64,000 nucleotides of DNA from Cyanobium sp. FGCU6 (lineage in GTDB: Bacteria > Cyanobacteriota > Cyanobacteriia > PCC-6307 > Cyanobiaceae), in assembly GCA_024958655.1 (NCBI GenBank), contig JANWUR010000010.1, forward strand, positions 60,931-124,930, written 5' to 3'. Shown here piece by piece: positions 20,241 to 29,069 of the stretch. Within the stretch, counting starts at the first letter, position 1, and each line of letters begins with the position of its first letter. The notes below the pieces were generated by a model, which saw nothing but the letters and a program-made list of their open reading frames with translations, ran no database searches and had not been told where the DNA came from. A program made the translations under genes and the position numbers.

Positions 20241-20644
20241 TCAGCACCACCAATCGCGTCGTCTACTGGGGCACGGGTCGTCGCAAAACGGCTGTCGCCC
20301 GCGTCCGGGTGGTGCCCGGCAGCGGCAGTGTCACCATCAACGGCCGCCCCGGCGATCACTATCTGAACTACAACCCCGTCTACCTGGCTGCGGTCAAGGC
20401 TCCTCTTCAGACCCTCGGCCTCGAGTCCCAGTACGACCTGCTGGTCAACGTCCGCGGCGGCGGTCTCACCGGTCAGGCCGATGCGATCAAACAGGGTGCG
20501 GCCCGTGCCCTCTGCGACCTGTCCCCCGACAATCGCAAACCCCTGAAGACCGAAGGCCACCTCAGCCGCGACCCCCGCGCCAAGGAACGCCGCAAATACG
20601 GCCTCAAGAAAGCCCGCAAAGCTCCTCAGTTCTCCAAGCGCTGA
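20237..20644 (+). CDS. rpsI: 30S ribosomal protein S9
   Basis: S9 contacts P-site tRNA through its C-terminal tail. The 135-residue product has [16 protein letters not shown] near the start, [19 protein letters not shown], and the basic tail [20 protein letters not shown], where the final arginine touches the anticodon stem-loop in known structures. The ATG overlaps the rplM stop by four bases. Confidence 0.98.
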   Translation: MISTTNRVVYWGTGRRKTAVARVRVVPGSGSVTINGRPGDHYLNYNPVYLAAVKAPLQTLGLESQYDLLVNVRGGGLTGQADAIKQGAARALCDLSPDNRKPLKTEGHLSRDPRAKERRKYGLKKARKAPQFSKR

Positions 20645-20673
20645 TCGCGTTCCTCTCGCCCCGCTGCACCGCC

Positions 20674-20964
20674 ATGCCGAAGTCCGACATCCACCCCACC
20701 TGGTATCCCGAGGCCAAGGTGATCTGCAATGGAGAAGTGGTCATGACCACCGGCTCCACCCAGCCCGAGATTCACGTCGACGTCTGGAGCGGCAACCACC
20801 CCTTCTACACCGGAACCCAGAAGATCCTCGACACCGAAGGTCGCGTCGACCGCTTCATGCGCAAGTACGGCATGGCAACGGGCGAGTCGGCCTCCGGAGC
20901 CAAGAAAGCGGCCAAGAGCGAAGCCCCCGCCGAAGCCGCTGACGCCGCCCCCACCCAATCCTGA
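20674..20964 (+). CDS. rpmE: 50S ribosomal protein L31 (zinc-free type)
   Basis: L31 is part of the intersubunit bridge near 5S rRNA. The 96-residue product has MPKSDIHPTWYPEAKVICNG and the WSGNHPFYTGTQKILDTEGRVDRFMRKYG signature. Only one cysteine (Cys 18) is present, so the four-cysteine zinc site of the other L31 type is absent. The last 25 residues are an Ala/Lys/Glu-rich tail without family similarity. A strong terminator follows. Confidence 0.97.
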   Translation: MPKSDIHPTWYPEAKVICNGEVVMTTGSTQPEIHVDVWSGNHPFYTGTQKILDTEGRVDRFMRKYGMATGESASGAKKAAKSEAPAEAADAAPTQS

Positions 20965-20980
20965 TCCTGACTGGATGGCA

Positions 20981-21015
20981 AAGGGCCGGATGCTCCAGGG
21001 CATCCGGCCCTTTTT
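20981..21015 (+). terminator. Rho-independent terminator after rpmE
   Basis: AAGGGCCGGATG (20981-20992) pairs with CATCCGGCCCTT (21001-21012) around an 8-base loop and runs into five T residues. It closes the transcript of the ribosomal superoperon before prfA. Confidence 0.93.
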
Positions 21016-21042
21016 GCTGTTCACCTGCCCTCCGCCCCCGCC

Positions 21043-22158
21043 ATGGACCGCGCCCTGCTGAGCGAAAGGCTGGACACTGCCTGCCGCACCTTCGAAACGC
21101 TGGAGCGCCAGCTGGCCGACCCTGCCCTGGCCGCAGACCCCGGGCGGCTGCAAAGCCTTGCCCGCGAGCGTGCCCGCCTGGAACCTCTGGTGGCCGACTA
21201 CCGGCAGCTGCTGCGGCTGGAGCGGGAGGAGGAGGAAGCCCAGGTCCTCTTGAGGGAGCATCGGGGCGACCCTTCCATGGAGGACATCAGCCAGCTGGCA
21301 ACCGAGGAGCTGGAGAGCCTGGCCGATCAGCTCGCCAGCCTCCGCCAGCGGCTCACCCTGGCCCTGCTGCCCCGCGATCCCCGCGACGAGCGCAGCGTGA
21401 TGCTGGAGGTCCGCGCCGGTGCCGGTGGCGATGAAGCCTGTCTGTGGGCGGGCGATCTCGCCCGCATGTATGAACGCCATGGTCAGGCCCAGGGCTGGAA
21501 GGTGCAGGTGGTGAGCGCCTCCGAAGCCGAGCTGGGCGGCTTCCGCGAACTGATCCTCTCGATCCAGGGGGAGGGCGTCTACAGCCAGCTCAAGTTCGAG
21601 GCGGGGGTGCACCGGGTGCAGCGCGTGCCCTCCACCGAATCCCAGGGGAGGGTGCACACCTCCACCGCCACCGTGGCGGTGATGCCGGAGGCCGATCCGG
21701 TGGAGGTGCGCATCGAGCCGGGCGATCTGGAGATCAGCACGGCCCGCTCCGGCGGCGCCGGCGGCCAGAATGTGAACAAGGTGGAAACGGCGGTGGACCT
21801 GCTGCACAAGCCCACCGGGATCCGTGTGTTCTGCACCCAGGAACGCTCCCAGCTGCAGAACCGCGAACGGGCCCTGGAGATCCTGCGGGCCAAGCTGTAT
21901 GAGCGGGAACGGGCCGCCGCCGCCGCCGCCGAGAGCTCCGAGCGCCGTGCCCAGGTGGGTTCCGGCGACCGCAGCGAGAAGATCCGCACCTACAACTACA
22001 AGGACAACCGGGTCACCGATCACCGGCTGGGGCGCAACTTCTCCCTCGAAACCGTGCTCAACGGCCAGCTCGACGACCTGCTGGGCGCCTGCGTGGCCTC
22101 CGAGCAGAACCGCCTGCTGGAGGAGATGGCCGAGCAGGCCACCGGCAGCGCCGCCTGA
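21043..22158 (+). CDS. prfA: Peptide chain release factor 1
   Basis: RF1 reads UAA and UAG and triggers peptidyl-tRNA hydrolysis. The 371-residue product contains the GGQ loop in [17 protein letters not shown], the stop-codon-recognition region with [12 protein letters not shown] upstream, and the C-terminal [16 protein letters not shown]. The codon-reading tripeptide falls in the segment [18 protein letters not shown]; the T and the spacing fit RF1 (PxT) rather than RF2 (SPF). It begins 28 bases after the superoperon terminator, so it probably has its own promoter or depends on read-through. Confidence 0.96.
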   Translation: MDRALLSERLDTACRTFETLERQLADPALAADPGRLQSLARERARLEPLVADYRQLLRLEREEEEAQVLLREHRGDPSMEDISQLATEELESLADQLASLRQRLTLALLPRDPRDERSVMLEVRAGAGGDEACLWAGDLARMYERHGQAQGWKVQVVSASEAELGGFRELILSIQGEGVYSQLKFEAGVHRVQRVPSTESQGRVHTSTATVAVMPEADPVEVRIEPGDLEISTARSGGAGGQNVNKVETAVDLLHKPTGIRVFCTQERSQLQNRERALEILRAKLYERERAAAAAAESSERRAQVGSGDRSEKIRTYNYKDNRVTDHRLGRNFSLETVLNGQLDDLLGACVASEQNRLLEEMAEQATGSAA

Positions 22159-22180
22159 GGCCCCGCCGGGTCAGCAACCC

Positions 22181-22681
22181 TCAGAAGCCGATCACGTACT
22201 TGGCCCACTCCTGATGGCGGCCGGCGTGGATCTGCCGGCGAGCCTCGAAGGCCAGCCCGCTCACCGGACGGCGGGGTTCCCGCCGCAGGCGCATGCCGGC
22301 CTCGCGGGGCGTGCGGTTGCCCTTGCTCACGTTGCAGGGGAGACAGGCGGTGGTCACGTTCTCCCACACATCGCCGCCGCCGCGACTGCGGGGAAACACA
22401 TGGTCGATCGAGAGCGGCTCATCGGCCCTGCCGCAGTACTGACAGACGTGGCCGTCGCGCTGGAACAGGTTGCGGCGGGTGAGGGGAAGCGGCTTGTAGG
22501 GCACCCGCACGAACTGACGCAGGCGGATCACCGTGGGCAGCAGATGGTCGGGGCGGATCGGGCGGCTGTGGTCGTGCTCGAGGCCTTCGGCCTTGCCCTT
22601 GAGCAGCAGGCCCATCGCCCGACGCCAAGTGGTGATGTTCAGGGGCTCGTAGGAGGCGTTGAGTACGAGAACGTGGCCCAT
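22181..22681 (-). CDS. HNH endonuclease-domain protein
   Basis: A 166-residue protein with N-terminus VLVLNASYEPLNITTWRRA, found in a widespread bacterial and cyanobacterial HNH family. The zinc-binding and catalytic core is CQYCG, then LSIDHVFPRSRGGGDVWENVTTACLPCNVSKGNR, giving the HNH histidines and asparagine and two CxxC pairs. The biological substrate is unknown; this type is chromosomal and not obviously linked to mobile elements here. It converges on prfA and diverges from murF-alr. Confidence 0.88.
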   Translation of the reverse strand: MGHVLVLNASYEPLNITTWRRAMGLLLKGKAEGLEHDHSRPIRPDHLLPTVIRLRQFVRVPYKPLPLTRRNLFQRDGHVCQYCGRADEPLSIDHVFPRSRGGGDVWENVTTACLPCNVSKGNRTPREAGMRLRREPRRPVSGLAFEARRQIHAGRHQEWAKYVIGF

Positions 22682-22769
22682 GCCGGCTCGCCCGGTTAGG
22701 CGAGATGCTAGAGAAAATCTCTGGTTGCCATGGTGTCGGCCGCGACCGGCTGGCTAGCCTGGCGGGCCG

Positions 22770-25274
22770 ATGGCGCTCCCTCCTCCCTCCACGCTGGCCG
22801 CCCTGCTCGGAGGGAAGCTCCTGGGTTCGGACACCCCTGAGAACCATCCGACATCCCTGCGGAGGGTGTGTACCGATTCCCGCCGGATCCAGCCCGGCGA
22901 TGTGTTCGTGGCCCTCCCCGGCCGCCTGCATGATGGCCATGCCTACGTTGCCGCTGCCCTGGCGGCCGGTGCCGCCGTCGCTGTGGTGCGCCGCGATCGG
23001 CTCGACACCCTGGCCGCCGAGCTCGCGGGCACGTTGCTGGTGGTCGACGAGCCCCTGGAGGCCCTGCAGAAACTGGCTGCCTGGCACCGCCGGCTGCACA
23101 TCCCCCGTGTGGTGGCGATCACCGGCAGCAACGGCAAGACCGTGGTCAAGAACGCCCTCACCGCTCTGCTGGCCACCCGCTGGCGGGTCGCCGCCAGCCC
23201 GGGCAGCTGGAACAGCCAGGTGGGGGTGCCGCTGGCGGTGCTCGCGGCACCGGCCGGCACCGAGATCGGCGTGTTCGAGGCTGGGGTCTCGGCTCCCGGG
23301 GAGATGGCCCGGCTCGCTGCCATCCTCCAGCCCGACCATGGGGTGGTGGTGAATGTGGGCCTGGCCCACCTGGCGGGATTCGGGAGCCGGGAGGTCACGG
23401 CCCGGGAGAAGCTGCGCCTGTTCCGTGACGTGCCCGCCAGCGGCTGGGTGATCGTTCCCGACGATCCGCTCGTGGCGGCCCAGCCTCTGCCGTGCCGACG
23501 TCTCCTCGCAGGTCGCCAGGATCCCCGCGAAATCGGCAGGCGGCAGACGCCCGCCGGCCAGGTGCTCAGCCTCGCCTTCGGTGAGCGGATCGAGGAGCTC
23601 ACCGTACGAACCCGCTCCGGCCCTCTGGCCGATGACCTCGTGATCGCCATCACCGCCGCACGCCGCCTCGGGGTGGAGGTGGAGGCCATCCTCAGCGCCC
23701 TGGCGGAGTTCTCCTTCGGACCCACCCGGATGGAGACCTGGCGGACACCGGATGGCATCACGATCGTCAACGACACCGCCGCCGACGATCCCCTTTCGGT
23801 GCAGGCCGCGCTGGAGGCGGTGGCCGCAGGTCCCCGGACCCAGGGCCGACGCATCTTCGTGTTCGGCGGCATGGGGGAACTGGGCGACCGCGACGCCAGC
23901 GAACATGCCCTGATCGGCCGGCTGGCGGCACAGAGGGGCTTCAGCCATCTGCTGCTGCTGCCTCACCCGGCCCGCCGTCAGACGGCGGAAGCCTGGAGGT
24001 CCCTGCGGCCCGAGGCACCGGCGCTGGAACTGGCGGACGGCGACGCCCTGCGCACCGCCCTGAGGGATCTGGCCCACCGCGGCGACACCCTGTTGCTCAA
24101 GGGACCTGCCCGTCAGGGGCTCGCCTCTGCCGCCTGCGCCGTCTGGGAGTCGATGGCGCCACGCCGGTTTCTGGTCGACCTGGGAGCGATCCGCGAGAAC
24201 ATCGCCCGTTTCCGTGCCCTGTGCGGCACCGACGTGGCGATCCTGGCGGTGCTCAAGGCCTGGGCCTACGGCACCGAGCTCGCCCGGCTGTCGATGGCCC
24301 TGCAGGAAGGGGGAGTGGACTGGATCGGTGTCTCCGCAGCCGACGAGGGGGCCACGGTGCGTCGCTCCGGCATCCATCTGCCGGTGCTGGTGATGCTGAT
24401 GGACATCGAGGAAGTTGACAAGGCGGTCCGCTACCGGCTCACCCCGGTGGTGTATTCCCTGGTCTTTGCCCAGGCCCTGGTGGAGGCCCTGCGGGCCATG
24501 GACGCCAGCTGTGACGTGCATCTGGAGATCGACAGCGGCATGGGCCGCCTGGGGGTCGCCCCGGAGGAGGCCCTGGCGGCGGCCCGTTTGCTGCGGGGCT
24601 CCGGTGTGACAAGGCTGACTGGTGTGATGACCCACCTGGCCGGAGCCGACGACCCAGCCGACGACGCTCTTACCGCTGCCCAGCTGGATCGTTTCGATAC
24701 CGCCGTGGCGGCGATCCGGGCCGAGGGCGAGGGACCGCTGCTGATCCATGCCGCCGCCACTTCCGGCGCCGTGCGTTTCCCCGCCTCCCGCCACGACATG
24801 GTGAGGCTTGGCCTGGGGCTCTACGGCATCGCTCCCTCGTCCGCGGTCGCCGAGGCGATCGACCTGGACCTGGCGTTGGCCTTCGTCAGCCGACTGGCCC
24901 AGGTGGCGGTGCGCCACCGCGGCCAACGGGTGGGCTACAACGGCACCTACGTGGTGCAGGCCGAGGAGCAGCGGATCGGCATCGTGGCGGCCGGCTACAA
25001 CGACGGCGTTCCGTGGCGCAGTTCCAATAGCGGCGAGGTGCTGGTGCATGGCCGCCGGGTTCGGGTGTTGGGACGCGTGTCGATGGACTCGATGGCCATC
25101 GACCTCGACCCAGTGCCGGAAGCCACCGTTGGCGATGAGGTGCTGATCTTCGGGGCCCACGAAGGACAGCGCCTCGAGCCGGCGGAGGTGGCCGATCGAG
25201 CTGGCACCATCCCCTACGAACTGCTGGTGAACGTCGACAGTCGCAGGGTGCAGCGGCTGTTCCGGGGCGAGTGA
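22770..25274 (+). CDS. murF: Bifunctional MurF ligase / alanine racemase fusion
   Basis: An 834-residue two-domain protein. Residues 1-455 are MurF, which adds D-Ala-D-Ala to UDP-MurNAc-tripeptide: P-loop GSNGKT (119-124), NSQVGVP (148-154), and the C-terminal GGMGELGDRD. Residues 462-834 are a fold-type III alanine racemase: the PLP lysine is Lys 496 in VLKAWAYG, with DMVRLGLGLYG, catalytic-type Tyr 723 in GYNGTY, and GYNDG. The motifs around both sites (NSQVGVP, ADEG, DMVRLGLGLYG) resemble the MurF-Alr fusions of Bacteroidetes more than separate cyanobacterial enzymes, suggesting acquisition by transfer. The usual racemase motif KA(D/N)AYGHG is altered to KAWAYGTE, so racemase activity is likely but unproven. 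Confidence 0.9.
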   Translation: MALPPPSTLAALLGGKLLGSDTPENHPTSLRRVCTDSRRIQPGDVFVALPGRLHDGHAYVAAALAAGAAVAVVRRDRLDTLAAELAGTLLVVDEPLEALQKLAAWHRRLHIPRVVAITGSNGKTVVKNALTALLATRWRVAASPGSWNSQVGVPLAVLAAPAGTEIGVFEAGVSAPGEMARLAAILQPDHGVVVNVGLAHLAGFGSREVTAREKLRLFRDVPASGWVIVPDDPLVAAQPLPCRRLLAGRQDPREIGRRQTPAGQVLSLAFGERIEELTVRTRSGPLADDLVIAITAARRLGVEVEAILSALAEFSFGPTRMETWRTPDGITIVNDTAADDPLSVQAALEAVAAGPRTQGRRIFVFGGMGELGDRDASEHALIGRLAAQRGFSHLLLLPHPARRQTAEAWRSLRPEAPALELADGDALRTALRDLAHRGDTLLLKGPARQGLASAACAVWESMAPRRFLVDLGAIRENIARFRALCGTDVAILAVLKAWAYGTELARLSMALQEGGVDWIGVSAADEGATVRRSGIHLPVLVMLMDIEEVDKAVRYRLTPVVYSLVFAQALVEALRAMDASCDVHLEIDSGMGRLGVAPEEALAAARLLRGSGVTRLTGVMTHLAGADDPADDALTAAQLDRFDTAVAAIRAEGEGPLLIHAAATSGAVRFPASRHDMVRLGLGLYGIAPSSAVAEAIDLDLALAFVSRLAQVAVRHRGQRVGYNGTYVVQAEEQRIGIVAAGYNDGVPWRSSNSGEVLVHGRRVRVLGRVSMDSMAIDLDPVPEATVGDEVLIFGAHEGQRLEPAEVADRAGTIPYELLVNVDSRRVQRLFRGE

Positions 25275-25343
25275 CTCCCCCGGACGGGCAGGGAACGCAG
25301 CGGAGAGCCGGGAGGGATGGTCAGGTAGAGTCAAATCGCCACT

Positions 25344-25432
25344 GGAGAGGTGGCTGAGTGGTTGAAAGCGGCTCCCTGCTAAGGAGTTACAGGAGGCAAC
25401 TTCTGTCGAGGGTTCGAATCCCTCCCTCTCCG
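25344..25432 (+). tRNA. trnS: tRNA-Ser (anticodon GCU)
   Basis: A class II tRNA of 89 nt: acceptor stem GGAGAGG/CCTCTCC, a D-arm, an anticodon stem CTCCC-type with loop containing GCT, a long variable arm (about 25345+44 onward), and a T-arm GGTTCGAATCC. The discriminator is G. CCA is not encoded. A terminator follows immediately. Confidence 0.95.
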
Positions 25433-25440
25433 TTCCCCAG

Positions 25441-25478
25441 AAGCCCCGGACTTCATCAGGCAGATCCGGGGCTTTTTT
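25441..25478 (+). terminator. Rho-independent terminator after tRNA-Ser
   Basis: AAGCCCCGGA (25441-25450) pairs with TCCGGGGCTT (25465-25474), followed by a run of six T residues (25473-25478). It ends the tRNA-Ser transcript ahead of the convergent serine hydrolase gene. Confidence 0.92.
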
Positions 25479-25490
25479 GTGGCCACGGGA

Positions 25491-26432
25491 TCAGCCCAGA
25501 GGCGATTCCACGGGATGCGATCGCAGGGAGCGGGCAATCGCCGGCAGAAGGGTCTCGTCGCCAGCGCATCCCTTCCCCTCGCTGAACACCACCAGCAGAA
25601 AGGGATCCGCCCCCTCGATCTCCACGTAGGCGGCATCGTGGCGAGCCTGGCTCATCCAGCCGGCCTTGCTCCAGAGCTTCGCGTCGGTGGGAAGACCCGC
25701 TCCGAGGAAACCATCCACCTGGTTCTCGGGATCGGCAGAGCGCTCCTGTGGATCCAGGGAGCGGCGCAGCAGTTCCCGCATCCTTCGGCAGGCCGGGGGC
25801 GACACCAGGGCACCGGCGATCACCGCATGCAGGAGACGGGCCGTGGCATCGGTGCTGAGCCGGTTGCGGTTCTCCAGCTGATCGCCGTAGAAGGCGCGCT
25901 CGCGCCCATAGGGTCCATCCCCCCAGGTCTTCTGGCAGGCGTTGCAGCCCTGCAGCTCCGGCCAGCCGAGATCCTCCAGCCAGCGGTTCACCAGCTGGCG
26001 CTGCGCCACCCACTCGGCGAAACGCTCCGGCGGCAGATCCGGTCCACTGGTGGTGCCGCTGAGCCGATCCACCACCAGCGAGGTGGCGTCATTGCCGGAA
26101 TCGCGGATCATGTCCGCCAGAGCGCGGCGCAGCTCCGGCTCGTCCTCGATCAGCTGGAGCTGCAGCCAGGCCTCCGCTGCCACGAGATACACCAGTTTCA
26201 CCACACTGGCGGGATAGCGCGGACGCGCCCCGCCCCAGTTCGCTCCAGAGGGCGCCTGGGCCCAGAAGTCCTCGAGTTCCAGACTGGCGGCCCGCCGGCG
26301 CAGGGACTCCGGATACCGCACCCAGGTGATCGAGAGCCGGTCGGCAAGGCCCGGTCGGCCCTCCTGCTCCAGGTCGTCCACCAGCCGGGCCAGCTGCTGG
26401 GCCATCCCCGGATCGGGGTTGTAGAACGCCAT
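25491..26432 (-). CDS. Serine hydrolase, class A beta-lactamase-like fold
   Basis: A 313-residue protein of the beta-lactamase2 type. The SxxK pair is in PASVVKLVYL (active serine and lysine), the SDN-like motif is SGN in MIRDSGNDATS, and the KTG-like motif is KAG in WSKAGWMSQ. No signal peptide is evident at the ATG chosen (26432); an upstream in-frame GTG at 26471 would overlap the divergent NlpC gene. The changed SDN and KTG motifs argue against a drug-resistance enzyme; such cyanobacterial proteins are more likely peptidoglycan-related or esterases. Its pairing with an NlpC/P60 hydrolase supports a wall role, by inference. Confidence 0.8.
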   Translation of the reverse strand: MAFYNPDPGMAQQLARLVDDLEQEGRPGLADRLSITWVRYPESLRRRAASLELEDFWAQAPSGANWGGARPRYPASVVKLVYLVAAEAWLQLQLIEDEPELRRALADMIRDSGNDATSLVVDRLSGTTSGPDLPPERFAEWVAQRQLVNRWLEDLGWPELQGCNACQKTWGDGPYGRERAFYGDQLENRNRLSTDATARLLHAVIAGALVSPPACRRMRELLRRSLDPQERSADPENQVDGFLGAGLPTDAKLWSKAGWMSQARHDAAYVEIEGADPFLLVVFSEGKGCAGDETLLPAIARSLRSHPVESPLG

Positions 26433-26451
26433 CAACGGCGACACGGATGGG

Positions 26452-27168
26452 ATGGCGACATTAGGCACCACGACGGCAGACGCCGGAATCTGGCGGGTTG
26501 AGCGGGATCTCGACGCCTACAGCCGCCCCCGGGGGGCGGGCCTGGCCACCCAGGTGGCGGCCGGCCGCCACCTGCAAGCGCTGGAAAGCAGCGGCGATCG
26601 CCTGCGGGTGCGCCTGCTCGAGGATGGCTATCCCTGCTGGCTGGATGCGGAAGAGCTCCGACGCCATGGCCGTCCTGCGCTCCCACCGCGCCGTCTGCTG
26701 CTGGATCGCGGCGCCATCGAAGCCCGGCTGGAGCAGGTGCTGGCCTTCGCCCGCAGCGCCATGAAGCGGGCGAACGTCTACCTCTGGGGAGGCAGCCTCG
26801 GCCCCGACTTCGACTGTTCCGGCCTGGTGCAGACGGCCTTTGCCTCGGCGGGCATCTGGCTCCCCCGCGATGCCTACCTGCAGGAGCGTTTCTGCCGGCC
26901 GGTGGCCGTGCGGCCAGGCGAAACGAGCCTGCTGCGGCCCGGCGATCTGATCTTTTTCGGCACCGCCCGCCGCTGCACCCACGTGGGGCTGCACCTCGGT
27001 AACGGCAGCTATCTGCACAGCTCGGGCCGCGAACACGGCCGCAATGGACTGGGAATCGATGACCTCCATCCCACCAACCCCGACCCGGTGGCGCGTCACT
27101 ACCGCAATGAACTGCGCGGCGCCGGACGGGTGATGCACAGCCACGACGGCAGCCCTCTGCCCCCCTAA
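26452..27168 (+). CDS. NlpC/P60 family cysteine peptidase with SH3-like domain
   Basis: A 238-residue putative gamma-D-glutamyl-diaminopimelate endopeptidase. Residues 20-80 resemble a bacterial SH3 fold (VAAGRHLQALESSGDRLRVRLLEDGY). The NlpC/P60 core follows: YLWGG, the catalytic cysteine in DFDCSGLVQTAF, LRPGDLIFFG, and the catalytic histidine in THVGLHLGNGSYLHSS. No convincing signal peptide is seen. Only 19 bases separate its start from the divergent serine hydrolase, so the two share control sequence and may overlap within each other's 5' ends. Confidence 0.88.
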   Translation: MATLGTTTADAGIWRVERDLDAYSRPRGAGLATQVAAGRHLQALESSGDRLRVRLLEDGYPCWLDAEELRRHGRPALPPRRLLLDRGAIEARLEQVLAFARSAMKRANVYLWGGSLGPDFDCSGLVQTAFASAGIWLPRDAYLQERFCRPVAVRPGETSLLRPGDLIFFGTARRCTHVGLHLGNGSYLHSSGREHGRNGLGIDDLHPTNPDPVARHYRNELRGAGRVMHSHDGSPLPP

Positions 27169-27201
27169 GTTCAGATCACACCCCCCGCGCCGGCGGTTCC
27201 G

Positions 27202-28218
27202 ATGTCCTCCCCAGTCGTTGAGGCCGTCGCCATGACCGACCCCCCGTCAGCGACCGCGACCCCCGAGCTTTCGGTGGTGATCCCCCTCTTCAACGAGGAG
27301 GCCAGTGTGCGGCTGCTGGTGGAGAAACTGCTGGATGCCCTCCATCCCCTGGGCTTCCGTTTCGAGCTGATCCTGGTGGACGACGGCTCCCGGGACAGAA
27401 CCCCCGAGGTCCTGCGTCGGCTGGCCGCCCAGGTACCGGAGCTGGTGGTGGTGCTGCTCCGCCGCAACTACGGGCAGACCGCCGCCATGGCGGCGGGGTT
27501 CGACACCAGCCGGGGTGACGTGATCGTGACCCTTGACGGCGATCTTCAGAACGATCCCGCCGACATCCCCCTGCTGCTGCAGCAGATGGAGAGCGAGCAG
27601 CTGGATCTCGTCAGCGGCTGGCGCCACCGGCGCCAGGACAACACCCTCAGCCGCCTGCTCCCATCCCTGCTGGCCAACCGGCTGATCGCCGGCGTCACGG
27701 GCGTACGCCTGCACGACTACGGCTGCTCGCTCAAGGCCTACCGCCGCGAGGTGGTGGCGGACATGAACCTCTACGGGGAGCTGCACCGCTTCCTGCCGGC
27801 CCTGGCCTTCATCGAAGGGGCCCGGATCGGAGAGGTGAAGGTGAACCACCATCCCCGCCGTTACGGCAGCAGCAAATACGGCATCGGCCGCACCTTCCGC
27901 GTGCTGATGGATCTGCTGACCGTGTGGTTCATGAAGCGCTTCCTCACACGGCCGATGCACGTGTTCGGCTATGCCGGCCTGGCGGCGCTGGTCACGGGGC
28001 TGGTTCTCGCCCTCTGGCTGGTGGGGGAAAAGCTGCTGCTGGGCGTCGACATCGGCAACCGCCCCCTGCTGCTGATGGCCGTGTTGGCGATCCTCAGCGG
28101 CGTGCAGTTGTTCAGCTTCGGTCTGCTGGCCGAACTGCAGATGCGCACCTATCACGAAAGCCAGGGACGTCCCATCTACCGAATCAGGGCCACCTTGAGG
28201 GGTCCCTCGGCCGCATGA
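27202..28218 (+). CDS. Membrane-anchored family 2 glycosyltransferase
   Basis: A 338-residue protein of the DPM1/GtrB group, which transfers a sugar from a nucleotide donor to polyprenyl phosphate. The GT-A domain has LSVVIPLFNEEASV, LVDDGSRD, RRNYGQTAAMAAG and the DxD motif in VTLDGDLQNDP. Two hydrophobic segments near residues 255-280 and 290-315 form the membrane anchor. An in-frame ATG at 27232 is an alternative start. Donor sugar unknown. Gene follows the NlpC gene by 33 bases and may be co-transcribed with it. Confidence 0.88.
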   Translation: MSSPVVEAVAMTDPPSATATPELSVVIPLFNEEASVRLLVEKLLDALHPLGFRFELILVDDGSRDRTPEVLRRLAAQVPELVVVLLRRNYGQTAAMAAGFDTSRGDVIVTLDGDLQNDPADIPLLLQQMESEQLDLVSGWRHRRQDNTLSRLLPSLLANRLIAGVTGVRLHDYGCSLKAYRREVVADMNLYGELHRFLPALAFIEGARIGEVKVNHHPRRYGSSKYGIGRTFRVLMDLLTVWFMKRFLTRPMHVFGYAGLAALVTGLVLALWLVGEKLLLGVDIGNRPLLLMAVLAILSGVQLFSFGLLAELQMRTYHESQGRPIYRIRATLRGPSAA

Positions 28219-28324
28219 AGCTGACCAGCGAGGGGTGCTGAACTTTTATGTCGCCCCTTCCGGCCCCCCGAAGCCACGTGGGAGGGGCTCCGTACAGTAC
28301 CGGCGGTTGTAACTGGTCCAAGCC

Positions 28325-28441
28325 ATGACTGGAGAATTCGCCGCTGCCTGGTTGCCTTCGGTGTTCGTTCCCCTGGTGGGGATCCTCGGCCCGGCCGTGG
28401 CCATGGCCCTGCTGTTCAACGTGATCGAAGCCCGCGACTGA
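28325..28441 (+). CDS. psaI: Photosystem I subunit VIII (PsaI)
   Basis: A 38-residue single-span thylakoid protein that supports PsaL binding and PSI trimer formation. The product starts MTGEFAAAWLPSVFVP, has one hydrophobic helix with PAVAMALLF and ends NVIEARD, all features of PsaI. It is immediately followed by psaL, the usual pairing. TACAGT at 28293-28298 might serve as a -10, and a GTTACAA-type half-site (minus strand) lies at 28307-28313; both are tentative. Confidence 0.92.
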   Translation: MTGEFAAAWLPSVFVPLVGILGPAVAMALLFNVIEARD

Positions 28442-28450
28442 GTGACTGCG

Positions 28451-28470
28451 GATCGCGCCAGGCCGCGATC
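28451..28470 (+). repeat. Inverted repeat between psaI and psaL
   Basis: GATCGCG (28451-28457) and CGCGATC (28464-28470) form a 7-bp stem with a 6-base loop, 10 bases after the psaI stop. No T-run follows. It may stabilise or punctuate the psaI-psaL message; function is inferred. Confidence 0.4.
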
Positions 28471-28535
28471 TCAGCGACTCACCGCTGTGACTTCTTCCTC
28501 GTCACCTCATCCAAGCCCCGTCCTCACCCCACCCC

Positions 28536-29027
28536 ATGACCGTGACCCCCGTCGCCGACCCCACCGTCGGCAACCTGGCGACACCCGTCAACAGCAGCTA
28601 CTTCACCAAGGCCTTCCTCAACGCCCTGCCGGCCTACCGGCCTTCCCTCTCGCCCAATCGTCGCGGTCTGGAGGTAGGGATGGCGCACGGCTTCTTCCTC
28701 TACGGCCCGTTCGCCATCACCGGCCCCCTGCGCGCCACCGAGTACGCCAGCACGGCGGGTCTGCTGGCCACAATCGGACTGGTGTCGATTCTCACGGTCT
28801 GTCTGTCGATCTACGGAACCGCTGGCAACGGGCCCAACGTCCAGCCTCCGGACGCCACCATCGACAACCCTCCCGCGGATCTGTTCACCAAGGCCGGGTG
28901 GGCTGAATTCGCCAGCGGCTTCTGGCTCGGTGGCTGCGGTGGCGCTGCCTTCGCCTGGTTCCTCTGCAGCACCGCAATCGTTTCCCCCCTGGTGAACATC
29001 GCCGGCGGCGTCTGGAGCGTGGGCTGA
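28536..29027 (+). CDS. psaL: Photosystem I reaction centre subunit XI (PsaL)
   Basis: PsaL sits at the centre of the PSI trimer. The 163-residue product contains the N-terminal stroma-facing segment ([20 protein letters not shown]), the chlorophyll-binding [17 protein letters not shown], and two further membrane helices ending in the C-terminal region near the trimer axis. Length is typical. It follows psaI and is closed by a terminator. Confidence 0.97.
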   Translation: MTVTPVADPTVGNLATPVNSSYFTKAFLNALPAYRPSLSPNRRGLEVGMAHGFFLYGPFAITGPLRATEYASTAGLLATIGLVSILTVCLSIYGTAGNGPNVQPPDATIDNPPADLFTKAGWAEFASGFWLGGCGGAAFAWFLCSTAIVSPLVNIAGGVWSVG

Positions 29028-29069
29028 GCCATTTCGCAAGTCCAGCGATTTGCCTGTGCTTCCTGAAGT

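Noticed and set aside
22181..22681. HNH gene as a homing endonuclease or group I intron remnant
   Set aside because: Neighbouring genes are intact, no intron or intein features are seen, and the N-terminus matches a widespread stand-alone family.
22419..25334. A 971-codon open frame on the minus strand
   Set aside because: It mirrors murF-alr and the HNH gene; composition is that of an antisense shadow.
25491..26432. Antibiotic-resistance beta-lactamase
   Set aside because: SDN is replaced by SGN and KTG by KAG, and the gene is in a chromosomal housekeeping setting; a resistance function cannot be supported.
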